From positions 1-26,281 of IMG/VR virus record IMGVR_UViG_3300007735_000546: 26,281 nucleotides of DNA; one strand, written 5' to 3'. The position numbers and the translations under genes are program-made. Positions 12,817 through 20,848 of the stretch are shown piece by piece. The notes beneath the pieces were generated by a model that saw only the letters and a list, made by a program, of their open reading frames with translations, did no database searches and had not been told where the DNA came from. The DNA comes from a virus. The first letter of the stretch is position 1; each line of letters opens with the position of its first letter.

Positions 12817-14089
12817 TGAGTGCGTTTGTTGAGTCCATGACACCAAAGGTTGTGTCATCAAGTGTGAATGGATAAACCAGATCAGCGACAGCAAGCCCGA
12901 ACTCAACCGTGTGCGAACTAGGCGTGATCACATGACGGATGTTCTCAATGCTGTACTCCTTCGTGACGCTTGCTGGTGTCCCCGTTGGGTAAGTACGTGT
13001 GATACTGACAACATCCGCGATATCAATTGCTGTCAGATCAGCCTGCTTTACAGAGTTCAACGGGTTATAGATGGTCTGCAATTTGTCAAACCTGTATTCA
13101 GGCAATTTGTACCTATCGAGCAGATCGGTTGCCAAAGTCAAGGCTGCAGCATCATCCACCAGCAACAGACCCGAAAGATTAAGGGTTGAAATCCCGTATT
13201 CCGTTTGTGACGCAACATCATTCACCGTCTGATCTGTGCCACCCTCAACCGTACACACCACCTTGTTATACAGGAATTCTTGACCATACATAACTGAGAG
13301 GCTGGTGTACGAGATGTTTGAACCAGTATCAGAGAAGTATGCGCTAGGCGTAGTGAATGAGGCTGCAATGCGATCCGTGAAAGTCAGATCACCATTGGCG
13401 GCAACAAAGAAATATCCCTGTTCGCTAGTTGCAACTTCCTGCAGGTAGGTCAGAACATTCGTATTTGCACCAATGTCAAATGTTGCACCACCACCCAATG
13501 TTGCTGAACCAGCGTCAATATTTCTTGTTGCAGGATAATTCACTTCAGGCAAATCAAGGATTGTTGTGACCCGTGTACCAGACAATTCTTGTGTTGGTGT
13601 TAGTGCATTTTCTGTGAATGTGTTTGCCAGAAGCACAAAATCATCTGATGCTGTGATGGTCACATAACTGTTCTCTGTTGTTGCATTAGGGTTGTTTGGC
13701 TCATATGAAACATCTATATCTGTGATACGCCCTGTGAACAATGCAACCCCATTAGAGAACACGGACACCTTTCTGCGTGGCGCGACGCCAGAAACACCAA
13801 GAGTGCTGTTCCAATATGGTGAACTTGTGTTGATTGGGTCAAATCTGCGATCACGGTTCAGCAGGCGCACGCTGAAAGTTCCAGCGTTAAAGTTCTGCAA
13901 CTGGTCAGACCTGCCCCGTGAAATAGAGATTTCTTGTGCATATGGTGAAACATCATCACCAATCAAAGTTCCATCAAGATAGTCAGCATCCAACACACCA
14001 AGCACCGCATCATCAAGCGTGAACGGGTTTACAGGGAAACCCAACTCCATGAAAATCTGTATGTTCTCACCCCATGCCATTGTGGTCAT
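12812..14089 (-). CDS. Hub-like minor tail protein
   Basis: A 425-residue protein. The ATG at 14089 is chosen because GAAGG lies nine bases upstream; the TTG at 14098 sits on that site and cannot use it. After a short lead comes a beta-rich body (SPYAQEISISRGRSD, FSVRLLNRDRRFDP, RRKVSVFSNGVALFTGRITDIDV, NSYVTITASDDFVLL) of the sort seen in the tail hub or distal-tail proteins that follow the tape measure gene. The motif PFTLDD-x2-(L/F)GV(L/M)D occurs twice, at residues 22-34 and again in the last 20 residues, framing the protein. It follows the tape measure stop by one base. Role at the tail tip is inferred from position and layout. Confidence 0.8.
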   Translation of the reverse strand: MTTMAWGENIQIFMELGFPVNPFTLDDAVLGVLDADYLDGTLIGDDVSPYAQEISISRGRSDQLQNFNAGTFSVRLLNRDRRFDPINTSSPYWNSTLGVSGVAPRRKVSVFSNGVALFTGRITDIDVSYEPNNPNATTENSYVTITASDDFVLLANTFTENALTPTQELSGTRVTTILDLPEVNYPATRNIDAGSATLGGGATFDIGANTNVLTYLQEVATSEQGYFFVAANGDLTFTDRIAASFTTPSAYFSDTGSNISYTSLSVMYGQEFLYNKVVCTVEGGTDQTVNDVASQTEYGISTLNLSGLLLVDDAAALTLATDLLDRYKLPEYRFDKLQTIYNPLNSVKQADLTAIDIADVVSITRTYPTGTPASVTKEYSIENIRHVITPSSHTVEFGLAVADLVYPFTLDDTTFGVMDSTNALT

Positions 14090-14090
14090 G

Positions 14091-16550
14091 TCATGCAACC
14101 TTCAGTGGTAACGCACCATTCCTGCGCTGATACCTAGTAAGCACATCAACAATTTCATCACCAAGTTTCGCTGGATCAGTACCCATACCAGCATTGATTG
14201 TGACATTGACTGTCATACCTGATTGCAAACGATCAAGAGGAATGACCGCTTCTGCGCCAGCCTCACCAATCAAAGCCCGTGTCGGCTGCGTAACAATTCC
14301 ACCAGTTGCAAACGGGGTGAACCCTCTGCGCACTGCTAACGCATCAGCCTGATCCTGTGAAAGAACACCACGAGCAACAGCACCCATTTCAGCAACACCA
14401 CCACCAATGGCTCTAGTGGATGCAAAAGGAGAACCATACTTTGCTTCTGCTGCAGCACCACCAGCACCACCAACCCTTGCCTTGCGTGCTTTCTCCTCAG
14501 CCTCAATCAAACGCTCAACGGCTTCAATCTGGCGTTCAATCGCCTCAGTCACAGCATCCTCAGCATCAGCCTGCGCCTTCTTAGCGTCATTCAATCTGTC
14601 CAACGCTTCTGTGTATGCGTCACTGCCTTCCTTTGCACCGTTCACAGCCTCATCTAACAAACGCTCTGCCTCAGCAAGCGCATCAGTTGCCTCAACTTGT
14701 GCATCTGTTGCATCCTTCACAGACAGTTTGGATTCAGCCAAAGCAATCTCAGCCTCACGAATAGCCTGCGGAGACGATTCAGGATCAAGGCGAATAGCAG
14801 CCAACTCTTGTTCAGCCTTAGAAACAGCAAACACAGAAGTTTCAACATCATAACCAGCACTCTCAACAGCACGCTGCGCCTTCTGCAAAGCCAACTGGCG
14901 ATCCTTCGCTTGCTTACTGTTCGCATCGTAACCTGCAACAACCTGATTGAAATATGCTTGCGCATCAGTCAGTTTGGTGGTTGCTTCAGCAAGGCTGGTT
15001 CGCGACTTCATCAACGATTTATCTGCATCACGTGCAGCCTTCTGTGCAGAACTCATACCCTTCAACGCATCAATATATTTTTGGAGTTTCTCTTTCGCAG
15101 TTTCAACAGCCTTTGCAGCACCACCACCCCCACCTGCCCCGCCAGCAGTATCAGCAACAGCCTTCATTGCTTTTGCAACCTTCTGAACGCCACCCTCTTT
15201 CTCTGCCATAGCACCAGCAACTTCAGCAACACCACCAATCTTTTTCTTGGCGGTATCGGCAGCATTGCCAATGCCCGTGAATGCCATATATCCAAGCGTT
15301 CCGATCTCCTCAATGTCTGCACCAAAGAAGTTGGCAGCCTTGATCAGCAAGTTGATTCCAGTGATTGCAACATTTATGAATGTCACAAAATAGTTATACA
15401 CGCCTGCGATTGCGTTCATCACCACAAACTTCAATACCTCGCCAAGCATATTGACCACTTTGCGCACAGACTCAAACTTGACATACAACGCTGCCATTGC
15501 GACAACAAAAGCAATCACGGCTGCCACCGTGATACCAATAGGATTAGACAACAAAGCCACATTAAACAAGTTCTGCGAAATAGTCGCAGCAATAGTCACC
15601 AAACGAATAGTTGTAAACGCTGCAGCCAGTACCAACAACGCATTACCAAATGCGCCCATGTTCGTAGTGACCTTCAAGAAGTCACCAGCCAGCATTTTGA
15701 TTCCAGCACCCAAACCTTTCTCACCAATAACATCAGAAAGATTCGTTAGGTATGGCACAACCTTGTTGGTTACAAAATCTGCAAACTTCTCTATATATGG
15801 AATGAGGATTGCACCAAATTCCTCAGCCACATTGCCGACAGCGATTTTCATGCGGTCAAAACCAGTTGCGGTTGCTGCAGCCGTTCCACCAACCTGTGCC
15901 TCGACTTCGGCAAGAATGATTTTCTGCGCACCCAATACATCACCAGAAGCAACAAGCGTCTTGATCTGTTCCTTCTGCTGGTCTGTGAAGTTCACGCCTG
16001 CACGGTTCAGGGCTGTAATACCCTTGACAGGGTTGCTTAACGCCTTGCCAAGTTGTATGGCTGCTGCGTCAGCAGAACCGAACACATTGCCCAAATCCTG
16101 TGCAGCAATAACAGCACGGTCAAATACCTGATTGCCTTCACCAACCTGATTCTGGATTTGCTTGAAAGTGAGCAACAAGTTTGCAGACTTCTGAATCAAC
16201 TCATCATCCACGCCGATCTGCATTGAAAGTTGTGTGGACAGTTTTGCGACCTGTGTTGCTGTGATGCCTGCAGCCCCGCCCGTAGCCTTGATGATTGCCT
16301 CAGTTTGCGCCATCACCTTCTGGGATTCATAGGCTGCAGAAGCGAGTTTGAATCCGATAGCACCTGCTGCAACAGCAACACCAGCAGCAAGTTTGCCAAC
16401 GGTTGCAAGCGTGTTGGTCATTCCCTTGTCAAATGTACGTAGACCGAAGGTTGCCTTATTTCCTGCGCCCTCAATCTTTTGGAAATCCTTGATTGCCCGT
16501 GAAATTCCCTTGCTGTCAAAGGTACTGACTATGTTTACGCCAACTGCCAT
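14091..16550 (-). CDS. Tape measure protein
   Basis: An 819-residue protein, the longest gene here. The N-terminal part (residues 60-260) has a phage tape measure pattern (SAAYESQKVMAQTEAIIKATGG...LSNPVKGITALNRAG). Residues 300-405 hold two or three hydrophobic helices. Residues 480-705 form a long charged coiled coil full of Ala, Glu and Lys. The end carries FATGGIVTQPTRALIGEAGAEAVIPLDR and NVTINAGMGTD, the usual C-terminus. It sets tail length and may pass into the host membrane; at about 0.15 nm per residue the tail would be near 120 nm (rule of thumb, not measured). Preceded by the chaperones and gp10-like gene, as expected. Confidence 0.95.
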   Translation of the reverse strand: MAVGVNIVSTFDSKGISRAIKDFQKIEGAGNKATFGLRTFDKGMTNTLATVGKLAAGVAVAAGAIGFKLASAAYESQKVMAQTEAIIKATGGAAGITATQVAKLSTQLSMQIGVDDELIQKSANLLLTFKQIQNQVGEGNQVFDRAVIAAQDLGNVFGSADAAAIQLGKALSNPVKGITALNRAGVNFTDQQKEQIKTLVASGDVLGAQKIILAEVEAQVGGTAAATATGFDRMKIAVGNVAEEFGAILIPYIEKFADFVTNKVVPYLTNLSDVIGEKGLGAGIKMLAGDFLKVTTNMGAFGNALLVLAAAFTTIRLVTIAATISQNLFNVALLSNPIGITVAAVIAFVVAMAALYVKFESVRKVVNMLGEVLKFVVMNAIAGVYNYFVTFINVAITGINLLIKAANFFGADIEEIGTLGYMAFTGIGNAADTAKKKIGGVAEVAGAMAEKEGGVQKVAKAMKAVADTAGGAGGGGGAAKAVETAKEKLQKYIDALKGMSSAQKAARDADKSLMKSRTSLAEATTKLTDAQAYFNQVVAGYDANSKQAKDRQLALQKAQRAVESAGYDVETSVFAVSKAEQELAAIRLDPESSPQAIREAEIALAESKLSVKDATDAQVEATDALAEAERLLDEAVNGAKEGSDAYTEALDRLNDAKKAQADAEDAVTEAIERQIEAVERLIEAEEKARKARVGGAGGAAAEAKYGSPFASTRAIGGGVAEMGAVARGVLSQDQADALAVRRGFTPFATGGIVTQPTRALIGEAGAEAVIPLDRLQSGMTVNVTINAGMGTDPAKLGDEIVDVLTRYQRRNGALPLKVA

Positions 16551-16562
16551 AGGGTTATCCGT

Positions 16563-17108
16563 TCAATCGTTTCTGCACTTGACTATCAATCTTGCGAATA
16601 GAAACTTCAACAGCCTTTCAATCAACGGCAAGTGCTTTTCAGTTGCAGGATACATTACACGGGAACGGTATTTGCCCTGTTTAGTTTTCACTCTCAAATG
16701 CTTATCAAGGTTGGCAACAAACTTCTGACCTGCTGAAGCACCAGAACCTCGAGCAGCACCAATGTTTGATCCTGCCGTGTCATATACCTGTCCACCAGCA
16801 TCAGATTGTTGCAGTCGGATCAAACCATGTTGACCAACACCAGTTGGCTTCTTGGTAGATACTGCAACACGTACCTTGTTCTTTGCTGAAGCACCGTTAT
16901 ATTCAGGGAGTCTTGCTTTGCCTTTGCGCCCGCCAGAAGTGTGCCAATTCAGCAACGGCTCATCAGGGAACTCACGCCCCACAGCGTCAGCAGCAGGTTT
17001 TGCAGATGTTTTGAGATCTTTCTCAATGGTCACATATGCTTCACGCTCATACTTGCGCAATTCTGCAAGCGTTTCGCGCACACCATAAACATCAACTTTG
17101 ATTCCCAT
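16563..17108 (-). CDS. HK97 gp10-like tail/neck component
   Basis: A 181-residue protein starting MGIKVDVYGVRETLAELRKY. The N-terminal helix with RETLAEL-x-KYEREAYVTIEKDLKTSAKPAADAV matches the layout of HK97 gp10-like proteins, small neck or tail-completion subunits. The middle is basic and Gly-rich; the C-terminal third (KFVANLDKHLRVKTKQGKYRSRV...ATEKHLPLIERLLKF) is helical and charged. It lies between the tail chaperones and tape measure gene; in many phages gp10-like genes lie before the tail tube, so the position is slightly unusual. Confident gene; family call moderate. Confidence 0.75.
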   Translation of the reverse strand: MGIKVDVYGVRETLAELRKYEREAYVTIEKDLKTSAKPAADAVGREFPDEPLLNWHTSGGRKGKARLPEYNGASAKNKVRVAVSTKKPTGVGQHGLIRLQQSDAGGQVYDTAGSNIGAARGSGASAGQKFVANLDKHLRVKTKQGKYRSRVMYPATEKHLPLIERLLKFLFARLIVKCRND

Positions 17109-17123
17109 AATATGCCGATACTA

Positions 17124-17539
17124 CTACCGCCTACGATTAGCCCGTTCAGCCTTCTTGGTCAGATAATCCAGCATGGCTTGAATCATCACATCACTTTCAT
17201 TGAGGAGTGATTGTGGTGCAATGCCTGTTTCACAGGCTAAATAGGCAACGATCCAATGCGCAGAATCGTCACCTAATCTGCTTTTGGGGTTTCAACTTCC
17301 TCACGGATCTCAACCGTAACAACCGTGTTAATCCAATCTGGATCAAACTTCAAACTGGTTTTGCGTGTGCGTGTCTCACTATGCCAAGCCAACCATGCCA
17401 AGTCTGTTAGACGGATCTCTGTCTCAAAGCGTGCAACGCTACGTGACCATGTGCGTTCAAACGCAACAAAGTCAGCAAACACGGCATCAACATCAGACTT
17501 TGTACCGTCATTAAACTCAACCATCAAAGCAATTTTCAT
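17124..17539 (-). CDS. Tail assembly chaperone GT fusion by -1 frameshift, 138 residues
   Basis: The upstream frame (see the G product) reads ACC CCA AAA and contains the heptamer C-CCA-AAA at 17288-17282. A -1 slip there continues as SRLGDDSAHWIVAYLACETG and ends YLTKKAERANRRR before a TAG at 17124. The extension (52 residues) has the usual T-part look: a helix, a P-x-LL step, a second helix and a basic end. It has no start codon of its own in a useful place. Such G/GT pairs bind the tape measure protein during tail tube assembly; GT is made at a lower level. The joined product is G residues 1-86 plus 52. Confidence 0.88.
17273..17539 (-). CDS. Tail assembly chaperone G, 88 residues
   Basis: Starts MKIALMVEFNDGTKSDVDAV and ends ETPKAD at a TAG just after the slippery heptamer. 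Charged and mostly helical, with DLAWLAWHSETRTRK in the middle, a pattern typical of lambda gpG-type chaperones of long-tailed phages. It lies between the tail tube and tape measure genes, the standard place for this protein. In its normal frame it makes the abundant short form; the frameshifted form is listed separately. The protein is not expected in the finished virion. Confidence 0.85.
   Translation of the reverse strand: MKIALMVEFNDGTKSDVDAVFADFVAFERTWSRSVARFETEIRLTDLAWLAWHSETRTRKTSLKFDPDWINTVVTVEIREEVETPKAD
17282..17288 (-). other. Programmed -1 frameshift site CCCAAAA
   Basis: The minus-strand heptamer CCCAAAA is in the X-XXY-YYZ phase relative to the G frame (C-CCA-AAA), so both tRNAs can slip back one base and still pair in the first two positions. 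The zero-frame stop follows two codons later, and the -1 frame stays open for 52 codons with a T-like protein. I did not identify a stimulating downstream hairpin by eye. Confidence 0.88.
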
Positions 17540-17572
17540 TGCAGTCTCCTTCTAATTGTTTGTGTTATTTAA

Positions 17573-17977
17573 TTAGGCAACAGCCTTAACAAGAGTTCCA
17601 CCAGTAAAGGTCAACGAGGTCATTGCTAATTCACCAACGGTTGCCGAAATTGGAGTGTGGCTTGCTAGATATGCCCCAGAAATCGTATAACTCGGATTGG
17701 TTGCACTGACTGCGCCAGAAGTCGGTTTGAACACAAGTGTTGTTGTAGTTCCGACAAGCGGAAAGATTGTTGCTTCAGTTTTTGTTGCAGCAAAGTCCTG
17801 CATGATATCTACAGTCACGCTGTTGTTTTGCAGACCACCAACAAATGAACGGTTGCTTCCGAACGCTGTCACCTCAACCGACTCAATTTCGTAATTGATC
17901 TCAACATTGTTTGACAATGAACTGAGATCAACAGAGTTGATTGTGATTGAAGCATTTGTGAGAACTATTGCAGCCAT
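17573..17977 (-). CDS. Major tail tube protein
   Basis: A 134-residue, Ser/Thr/Val-rich, beta-strand protein starting MAAIVLTNASITINSVDLSSL. The layout SSLSNNVEINYEIESVEVTAFGSN, then VTVDIMQDFAA, PTSGAVSATNPSYTISGAYL and TSLTFTGGTLVKA, matches tail tube proteins of long-tailed phages, which stack into the hollow tail. It is immediately before the chaperone genes and after the tail terminator, the canonical order. It ends with a short hydrophobic strand and has no signal peptide. Confidence 0.88.
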   Translation of the reverse strand: MAAIVLTNASITINSVDLSSLSNNVEINYEIESVEVTAFGSNRSFVGGLQNNSVTVDIMQDFAATKTEATIFPLVGTTTTLVFKPTSGAVSATNPSYTISGAYLASHTPISATVGELAMTSLTFTGGTLVKAVA

Positions 17978-17979
17978 GA

Positions 17980-18147
17980 CTATTTTTCCTGTTCGCTTGT
18001 TACTGACTTTGACTTTGCATTGACTTCAGCGATATGACCGCCTTCAACCAATGCCTCAATGTTACACCCATCCAAGAGTGCGCTGTCCAGCACTTCACCT
18101 TGCTTACCTGCAGCAAAGTTGTCGCTTAATACTTTGTAACTTGCCAT
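17980..18147 (-). CDS. Small hypothetical protein, 55 residues
   Basis: The frame from the ATG at 18147 reads MASYKVLSDNFAAGKQGEVL and ends VTSEQEK, stopping two bases before the tail tube start. It looks like a small beta domain (KVLSDNFAAGKQGEVLDS, GCNIEALVEGGHIAEV), a pattern found in several phages between neck and tail tube genes. No known function. Its exact fit between neighbours (gaps of 10 and two bases) supports a real gene. Confidence 0.72.
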   Translation of the reverse strand: MASYKVLSDNFAAGKQGEVLDSALLDGCNIEALVEGGHIAEVNAKSKSVTSEQEK

Positions 18148-18157
18148 GTGATGTTTC

Positions 18158-18565
18158 CTATCCGTGAACTTCCACTTGCATTTGAATAACTAGAAACTGT
18201 GCGCCACCAGCGTCGAGGCTGGTTATGTCTGCACCTGACCTTACTATGAGAGTTTGACATACGCCACCAAGTGTGGGATCACCTTCTATTGCTGCACGCA
18301 CACTCTTGCTTCCAGAATATGAAAGATAATCATCTAACGCTGCATGGGCAGTGCGATCTAACCAGCGACCAACAATCACGTACACAGTCCAATCCATGAC
18401 CACATCGCCACCCTGATATGCACGGTGATAGTTAATACTGTTGATCTGTGGATAGGCAAACGGCGGGTTTTCCTGCTCAGGTTGATAATTGAAAGTGCGC
18501 AAGCCTGTGATCGTTGCCAGCCGTGCCTGTAGACCTGTGGCAACTTGTGAAACGGTTGCTGGCAT
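18158..18565 (-). CDS. Tail terminator / tail completion protein
   Basis: A 135-residue protein starting MPATVSQVATGLQARLATI; its ATG overlaps the adaptor stop (ATGA). The fold pattern of an N-terminal helix, an aromatic PPFAYPQINSINYHRAY turn, a long strand VVMDWTVYVIVGRWLDRTAHAALDDYL and a final strand FLVIQMQVEV matches tail terminator proteins, which cap the tail tube and join it to the head. Position between adaptor and tail tube agrees. Family call rests on layout and order rather than a diagnostic motif. Confidence 0.78.
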   Translation of the reverse strand: MPATVSQVATGLQARLATITGLRTFNYQPEQENPPFAYPQINSINYHRAYQGGDVVMDWTVYVIVGRWLDRTAHAALDDYLSYSGSKSVRAAIEGDPTLGGVCQTLIVRSGADITSLDAGGAQFLVIQMQVEVHG

Positions 18566-19167
18566 CAGATAACCCCAAATACCACATACTGATTGAGCAG
18601 GTCGCGCACATCAGGGTCAACAGCGCGAACCTGCAAAGCCATATCAGCAAATCCGACAACGCCAAGCGCAGCGTTCAGACGGGCAAACTGGCGCATAGCG
18701 AGCAGAACACAAGCCTGCGACACATCAGCAGGAACAGCATCCCATCCCCAGAACCCTGTCACCTGACAGGTCGGGAATGACGGAACGGTAAACAATGGGA
18801 ATGTTTGACCGCCAACCATACGGGCGTGGACATATGGGTAACCACGTAAAGAAGCATCTGTTGGCTCCAGAATGTAGTCAACACCCTGAGTCAGCGTGGT
18901 CGCATACGTGCCATTTGCATTTGTATCAATCTTGATTGTGACAGTTGCGTTTGCTAAGTCCTCTGGCATACGAAGCAGGTATTCATTGATTGGGTACAGG
19001 TTGATTGCTGTGGCTGCTGTCTTGTAAAAGAATCTGCCACAATAACCATCAATGCGCCTAGAGGCAGACTCAATAGCCTTCTCTAGCAGCCCATCATCAA
19101 CATTGTCTGTCAGCCTCAGCGCAGACTTCACATCCTGCAAGGAACAGTAACCATTCTGGATCGCCAT
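18565..19167 (-). CDS. Head-tail adaptor protein (gp6-like connector)
   Basis: A 200-residue protein starting MAIQNGYCSLQDVKSALRL. The first 45 residues (TDNVDDGLLEKAIESASRRIDGYCGRFF) are the typical start of HK97 gp6-like connectors: short helices ending IDGYCGR-x-F. A beta region with VDYILEPTDASLRGYPYVHARM follows, then a closing helix with SQACVLLAMRQFARLNAALGVVG and VRAVDPDVRDLLNQY. Twelve or thirteen copies usually form a ring beneath the portal. It follows the 65-residue gene by three bases. Confidence 0.87.
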   Translation of the reverse strand: MAIQNGYCSLQDVKSALRLTDNVDDGLLEKAIESASRRIDGYCGRFFYKTAATAINLYPINEYLLRMPEDLANATVTIKIDTNANGTYATTLTQGVDYILEPTDASLRGYPYVHARMVGGQTFPLFTVPSFPTCQVTGFWGWDAVPADVSQACVLLAMRQFARLNAALGVVGFADMALQVRAVDPDVRDLLNQYVVFGVI

Positions 19168-19170
19168 GAG

Positions 19171-19368
19171 TTATGCCTTGCGCTTAGAGACAGCCTTGCG
19201 TGTAGCATGCTCTGCTACAGGTTCAATAGTTGCCGTTTCAACCTCTGGCGTTTTGACTGAATGACCCAATGCACGTAAAGCCTCATCGCAGGCTTTCACG
19301 CGATCCTTCAAACCTCTGCGCTCATAACCTAAACGCTCAACAAGTAGTGCTTCAATTTGTTTGTCCAT
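19171..19368 (-). CDS. Small hypothetical protein, 65 residues
   Basis: Starts MDKQIEALLVERLGYERRGL at 19368. A longer frame to 19410 would start inside the terminator hairpin and is rejected. The first 35 residues are a charged helix (ERLGYERRGLKDRVKACDEALRALG) and the end is Lys/Arg-rich (RKAVSKRKA). Small proteins with this opening occur in actinophage head modules, with unknown role; a connector helper or DNA-contacting part is possible. It has no strong ribosome site. Confidence 0.68.
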   Translation of the reverse strand: MDKQIEALLVERLGYERRGLKDRVKACDEALRALGHSVKTPEVETATIEPVAEHATRKAVSKRKA

Positions 19369-19389
19369 GTTGCAAATCATACACAATAG

Positions 19390-19433
19390 AAAAAGAAAGA
19401 CCGCCAACACCGTTCAAGATGCTGGCGGTCTTT
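19390..19433 (-). terminator. Rho-independent terminator after the major capsid gene
   Basis: The arms at 19396-19406 and 19423-19433 pair over 11 bases (AAAGACCGCCA with TGGCGGTCTTT) around a 16-base loop. In the minus-strand transcript it is followed by a T-rich run (CTTTTTCT). It lies 30 bases past the capsid stop. It probably limits read-through so that the capsid mRNA is the most abundant, while some transcription continues into the tail genes. Confidence 0.85.
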
Positions 19434-19463
19434 CGGCTCTAATCCGAAATGAAGTTATCGGTT

Positions 19464-20768
19464 TTAGAAGGTTGGAGTTACCAAGCCCGTGCCATTGATC
19501 TGCGCCCAAGCGTTCGGGTAACGGTTTGCAGTGAATGCTGCATATCCGTACACAATCATTTGAACATCAAGTTCAGCACCCTTTGGTTGCTCAAAGCGCA
19601 ACATCATTGGTTCACCAGCACCTTGTTCCCACAGGTGGAGTTCCTGTGCGTTGCCAATGTAGATGGTGTCTTGGTTCGTGCCTGCACCTTGTGTAACAGA
19701 AACGGTTGCATCAGTTACTACTGGCAAACCAGCAATGCTGTAACCAGAGTTACCGTACTGAACTGATCCTGAACCATAAGCAACAGAGTTCATTGCAACT
19801 GGTGTTGGTACAGCCAATGGGCGGTTGGTGGTGTCAAGTGCAGCCAAGATAAATGCCAAACGGCGTGGATGCATGATGATCACATTCGGGCCACCAAAGA
19901 AAGTGGTCTGAACTTTCTGAATTGCATCCAAAAGTTTTGGATACAGTTCAGCAACCGTTGGTGAAGCGTCAGTGTAAGTAACAGTCTGTCCTGCTGATGC
20001 AAGAAGTTCTGCAACCAATGCTGTGTTCAACGAGGTGTGGTAAGCAGAAACAAGATCAGCCATAACGAGGCTGTCAATTCCAGTTCCACGCTCAAGTGCC
20101 TGACGGCTCACATTCTGCTGACCTGCATAGGTGTTGACCGAAATATCTAGTTTGGTGTCATCCATGTTGGTTTCAGAAACGGCTGCACCTTCAGTTTGTG
20201 CTGCAACAGATGAACCAGTGGTCACCTTGCTGATGCTCAGGGTCAAGCCTGCTGCTGGCAATTGGTGCTTACGTGCAATGTCTGCAGTTGGGCGACCTGC
20301 ACGGGCAAACGGCGCAGCCAAGTCGGTGAGGAATTGTGGAACAACCAAACCAGCAAAGTTTGCGCTGGTCACATCGCGGCGTTCAATTTTCTCTTCCTGC
20401 ATATGGCGTGCAAGACGCTCTTTTGCAGCAAAGTCGTTGTTGAACTGTGCAGCGTATGCGTCAGCAATAAACGACACATCAGCCTGTGGGTTGTAGGTGC
20501 GTGCTTCTGACTTAACTACTGCAGGTGAAGCAACAGAGTCAAACTTCTTTTCTTTGCGCAGTTCTGCAGCCTCAGCCGAACGCTTTTCAAGTTCGCTGTG
20601 GGTTGCAATCTGCTCGTCGAGTGAACGCACTTCCTCAAGTGATGCAGCAATTTGTGCATCCTGCTCTGGTGAAAGTTCACGTGCTTCTGCCTGTGCTGCT
20701 TCAACAATGGCTTCTGCCTTTGCAAGTGCAGCATCACGCTTTTCAATAAGGGATTTACTAAATGACAT
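19464..20768 (-). CDS. Major capsid protein, HK97 fold
   Basis: A 434-residue protein starting MSFSKSLIEKRDAAL at 20768; the GGAGGTC ribosome site six bases upstream excludes the longer frame. Residues 1-75 are a charged coiled coil (AKAEAIVEAAQAEARELS...EQIATHSELEKRSAEAAEL), the scaffold-like delta domain that the prohead protease removes. The mature part has the HK97 features: VPQFLTDLAAPFARAGRPTADI, then a beta body with TYAGQQNVSRQALERG, the axial domain VIIMHPRRLAFILAALD and the end TANRYPNAWAQINGTG. It sits right after the protease and before a terminator. Its ribosome site may be masked (see 20771-20827). Confidence 0.93.
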   Translation of the reverse strand: MSFSKSLIEKRDAALAKAEAIVEAAQAEARELSPEQDAQIAASLEEVRSLDEQIATHSELEKRSAEAAELRKEKKFDSVASPAVVKSEARTYNPQADVSFIADAYAAQFNNDFAAKERLARHMQEEKIERRDVTSANFAGLVVPQFLTDLAAPFARAGRPTADIARKHQLPAAGLTLSISKVTTGSSVAAQTEGAAVSETNMDDTKLDISVNTYAGQQNVSRQALERGTGIDSLVMADLVSAYHTSLNTALVAELLASAGQTVTYTDASPTVAELYPKLLDAIQKVQTTFFGGPNVIIMHPRRLAFILAALDTTNRPLAVPTPVAMNSVAYGSGSVQYGNSGYSIAGLPVVTDATVSVTQGAGTNQDTIYIGNAQELHLWEQGAGEPMMLRFEQPKGAELDVQMIVYGYAAFTANRYPNAWAQINGTGLVTPTF

Positions 20769-20770
20769 AA

Positions 20771-20827
20771 TGACCTCCAAGATCATCTGATTTGAATGTG
20801 TGTTTTCCTTTCAGTGTTAGGAGGTCA
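20771..20827 (-). promoter_or_regulatory. Inverted repeat that could mask the capsid ribosome site
   Basis: In the minus-strand mRNA, TGACCTCC (20827-20820) is the perfect eight-base complement of GGAGGTCA (20778-20771), which contains the ribosome site of the capsid gene; 41 bases lie between them. Pairing would hide the site. Both arms lie outside coding frames, in the gap between protease and capsid. An alternative is chance: the ribosome-site core itself is common. Confidence 0.45.
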
Positions 20828-20848
20828 GTGACTTGTTCAGTCGGCTGT

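Noticed and set aside
14697-15749. Plus-strand open frame of 350 codons
   Set aside because: It lies wholly inside the tape measure gene, its residues are an odd Cys/His/Ser mixture, and it has no ribosome site; it mirrors the Ala/Glu-rich coding of the other strand.
19369-19410. Longer start for the 65-residue protein
   Set aside because: It would begin inside the terminator hairpin, so that part of the sequence is better explained as RNA structure.
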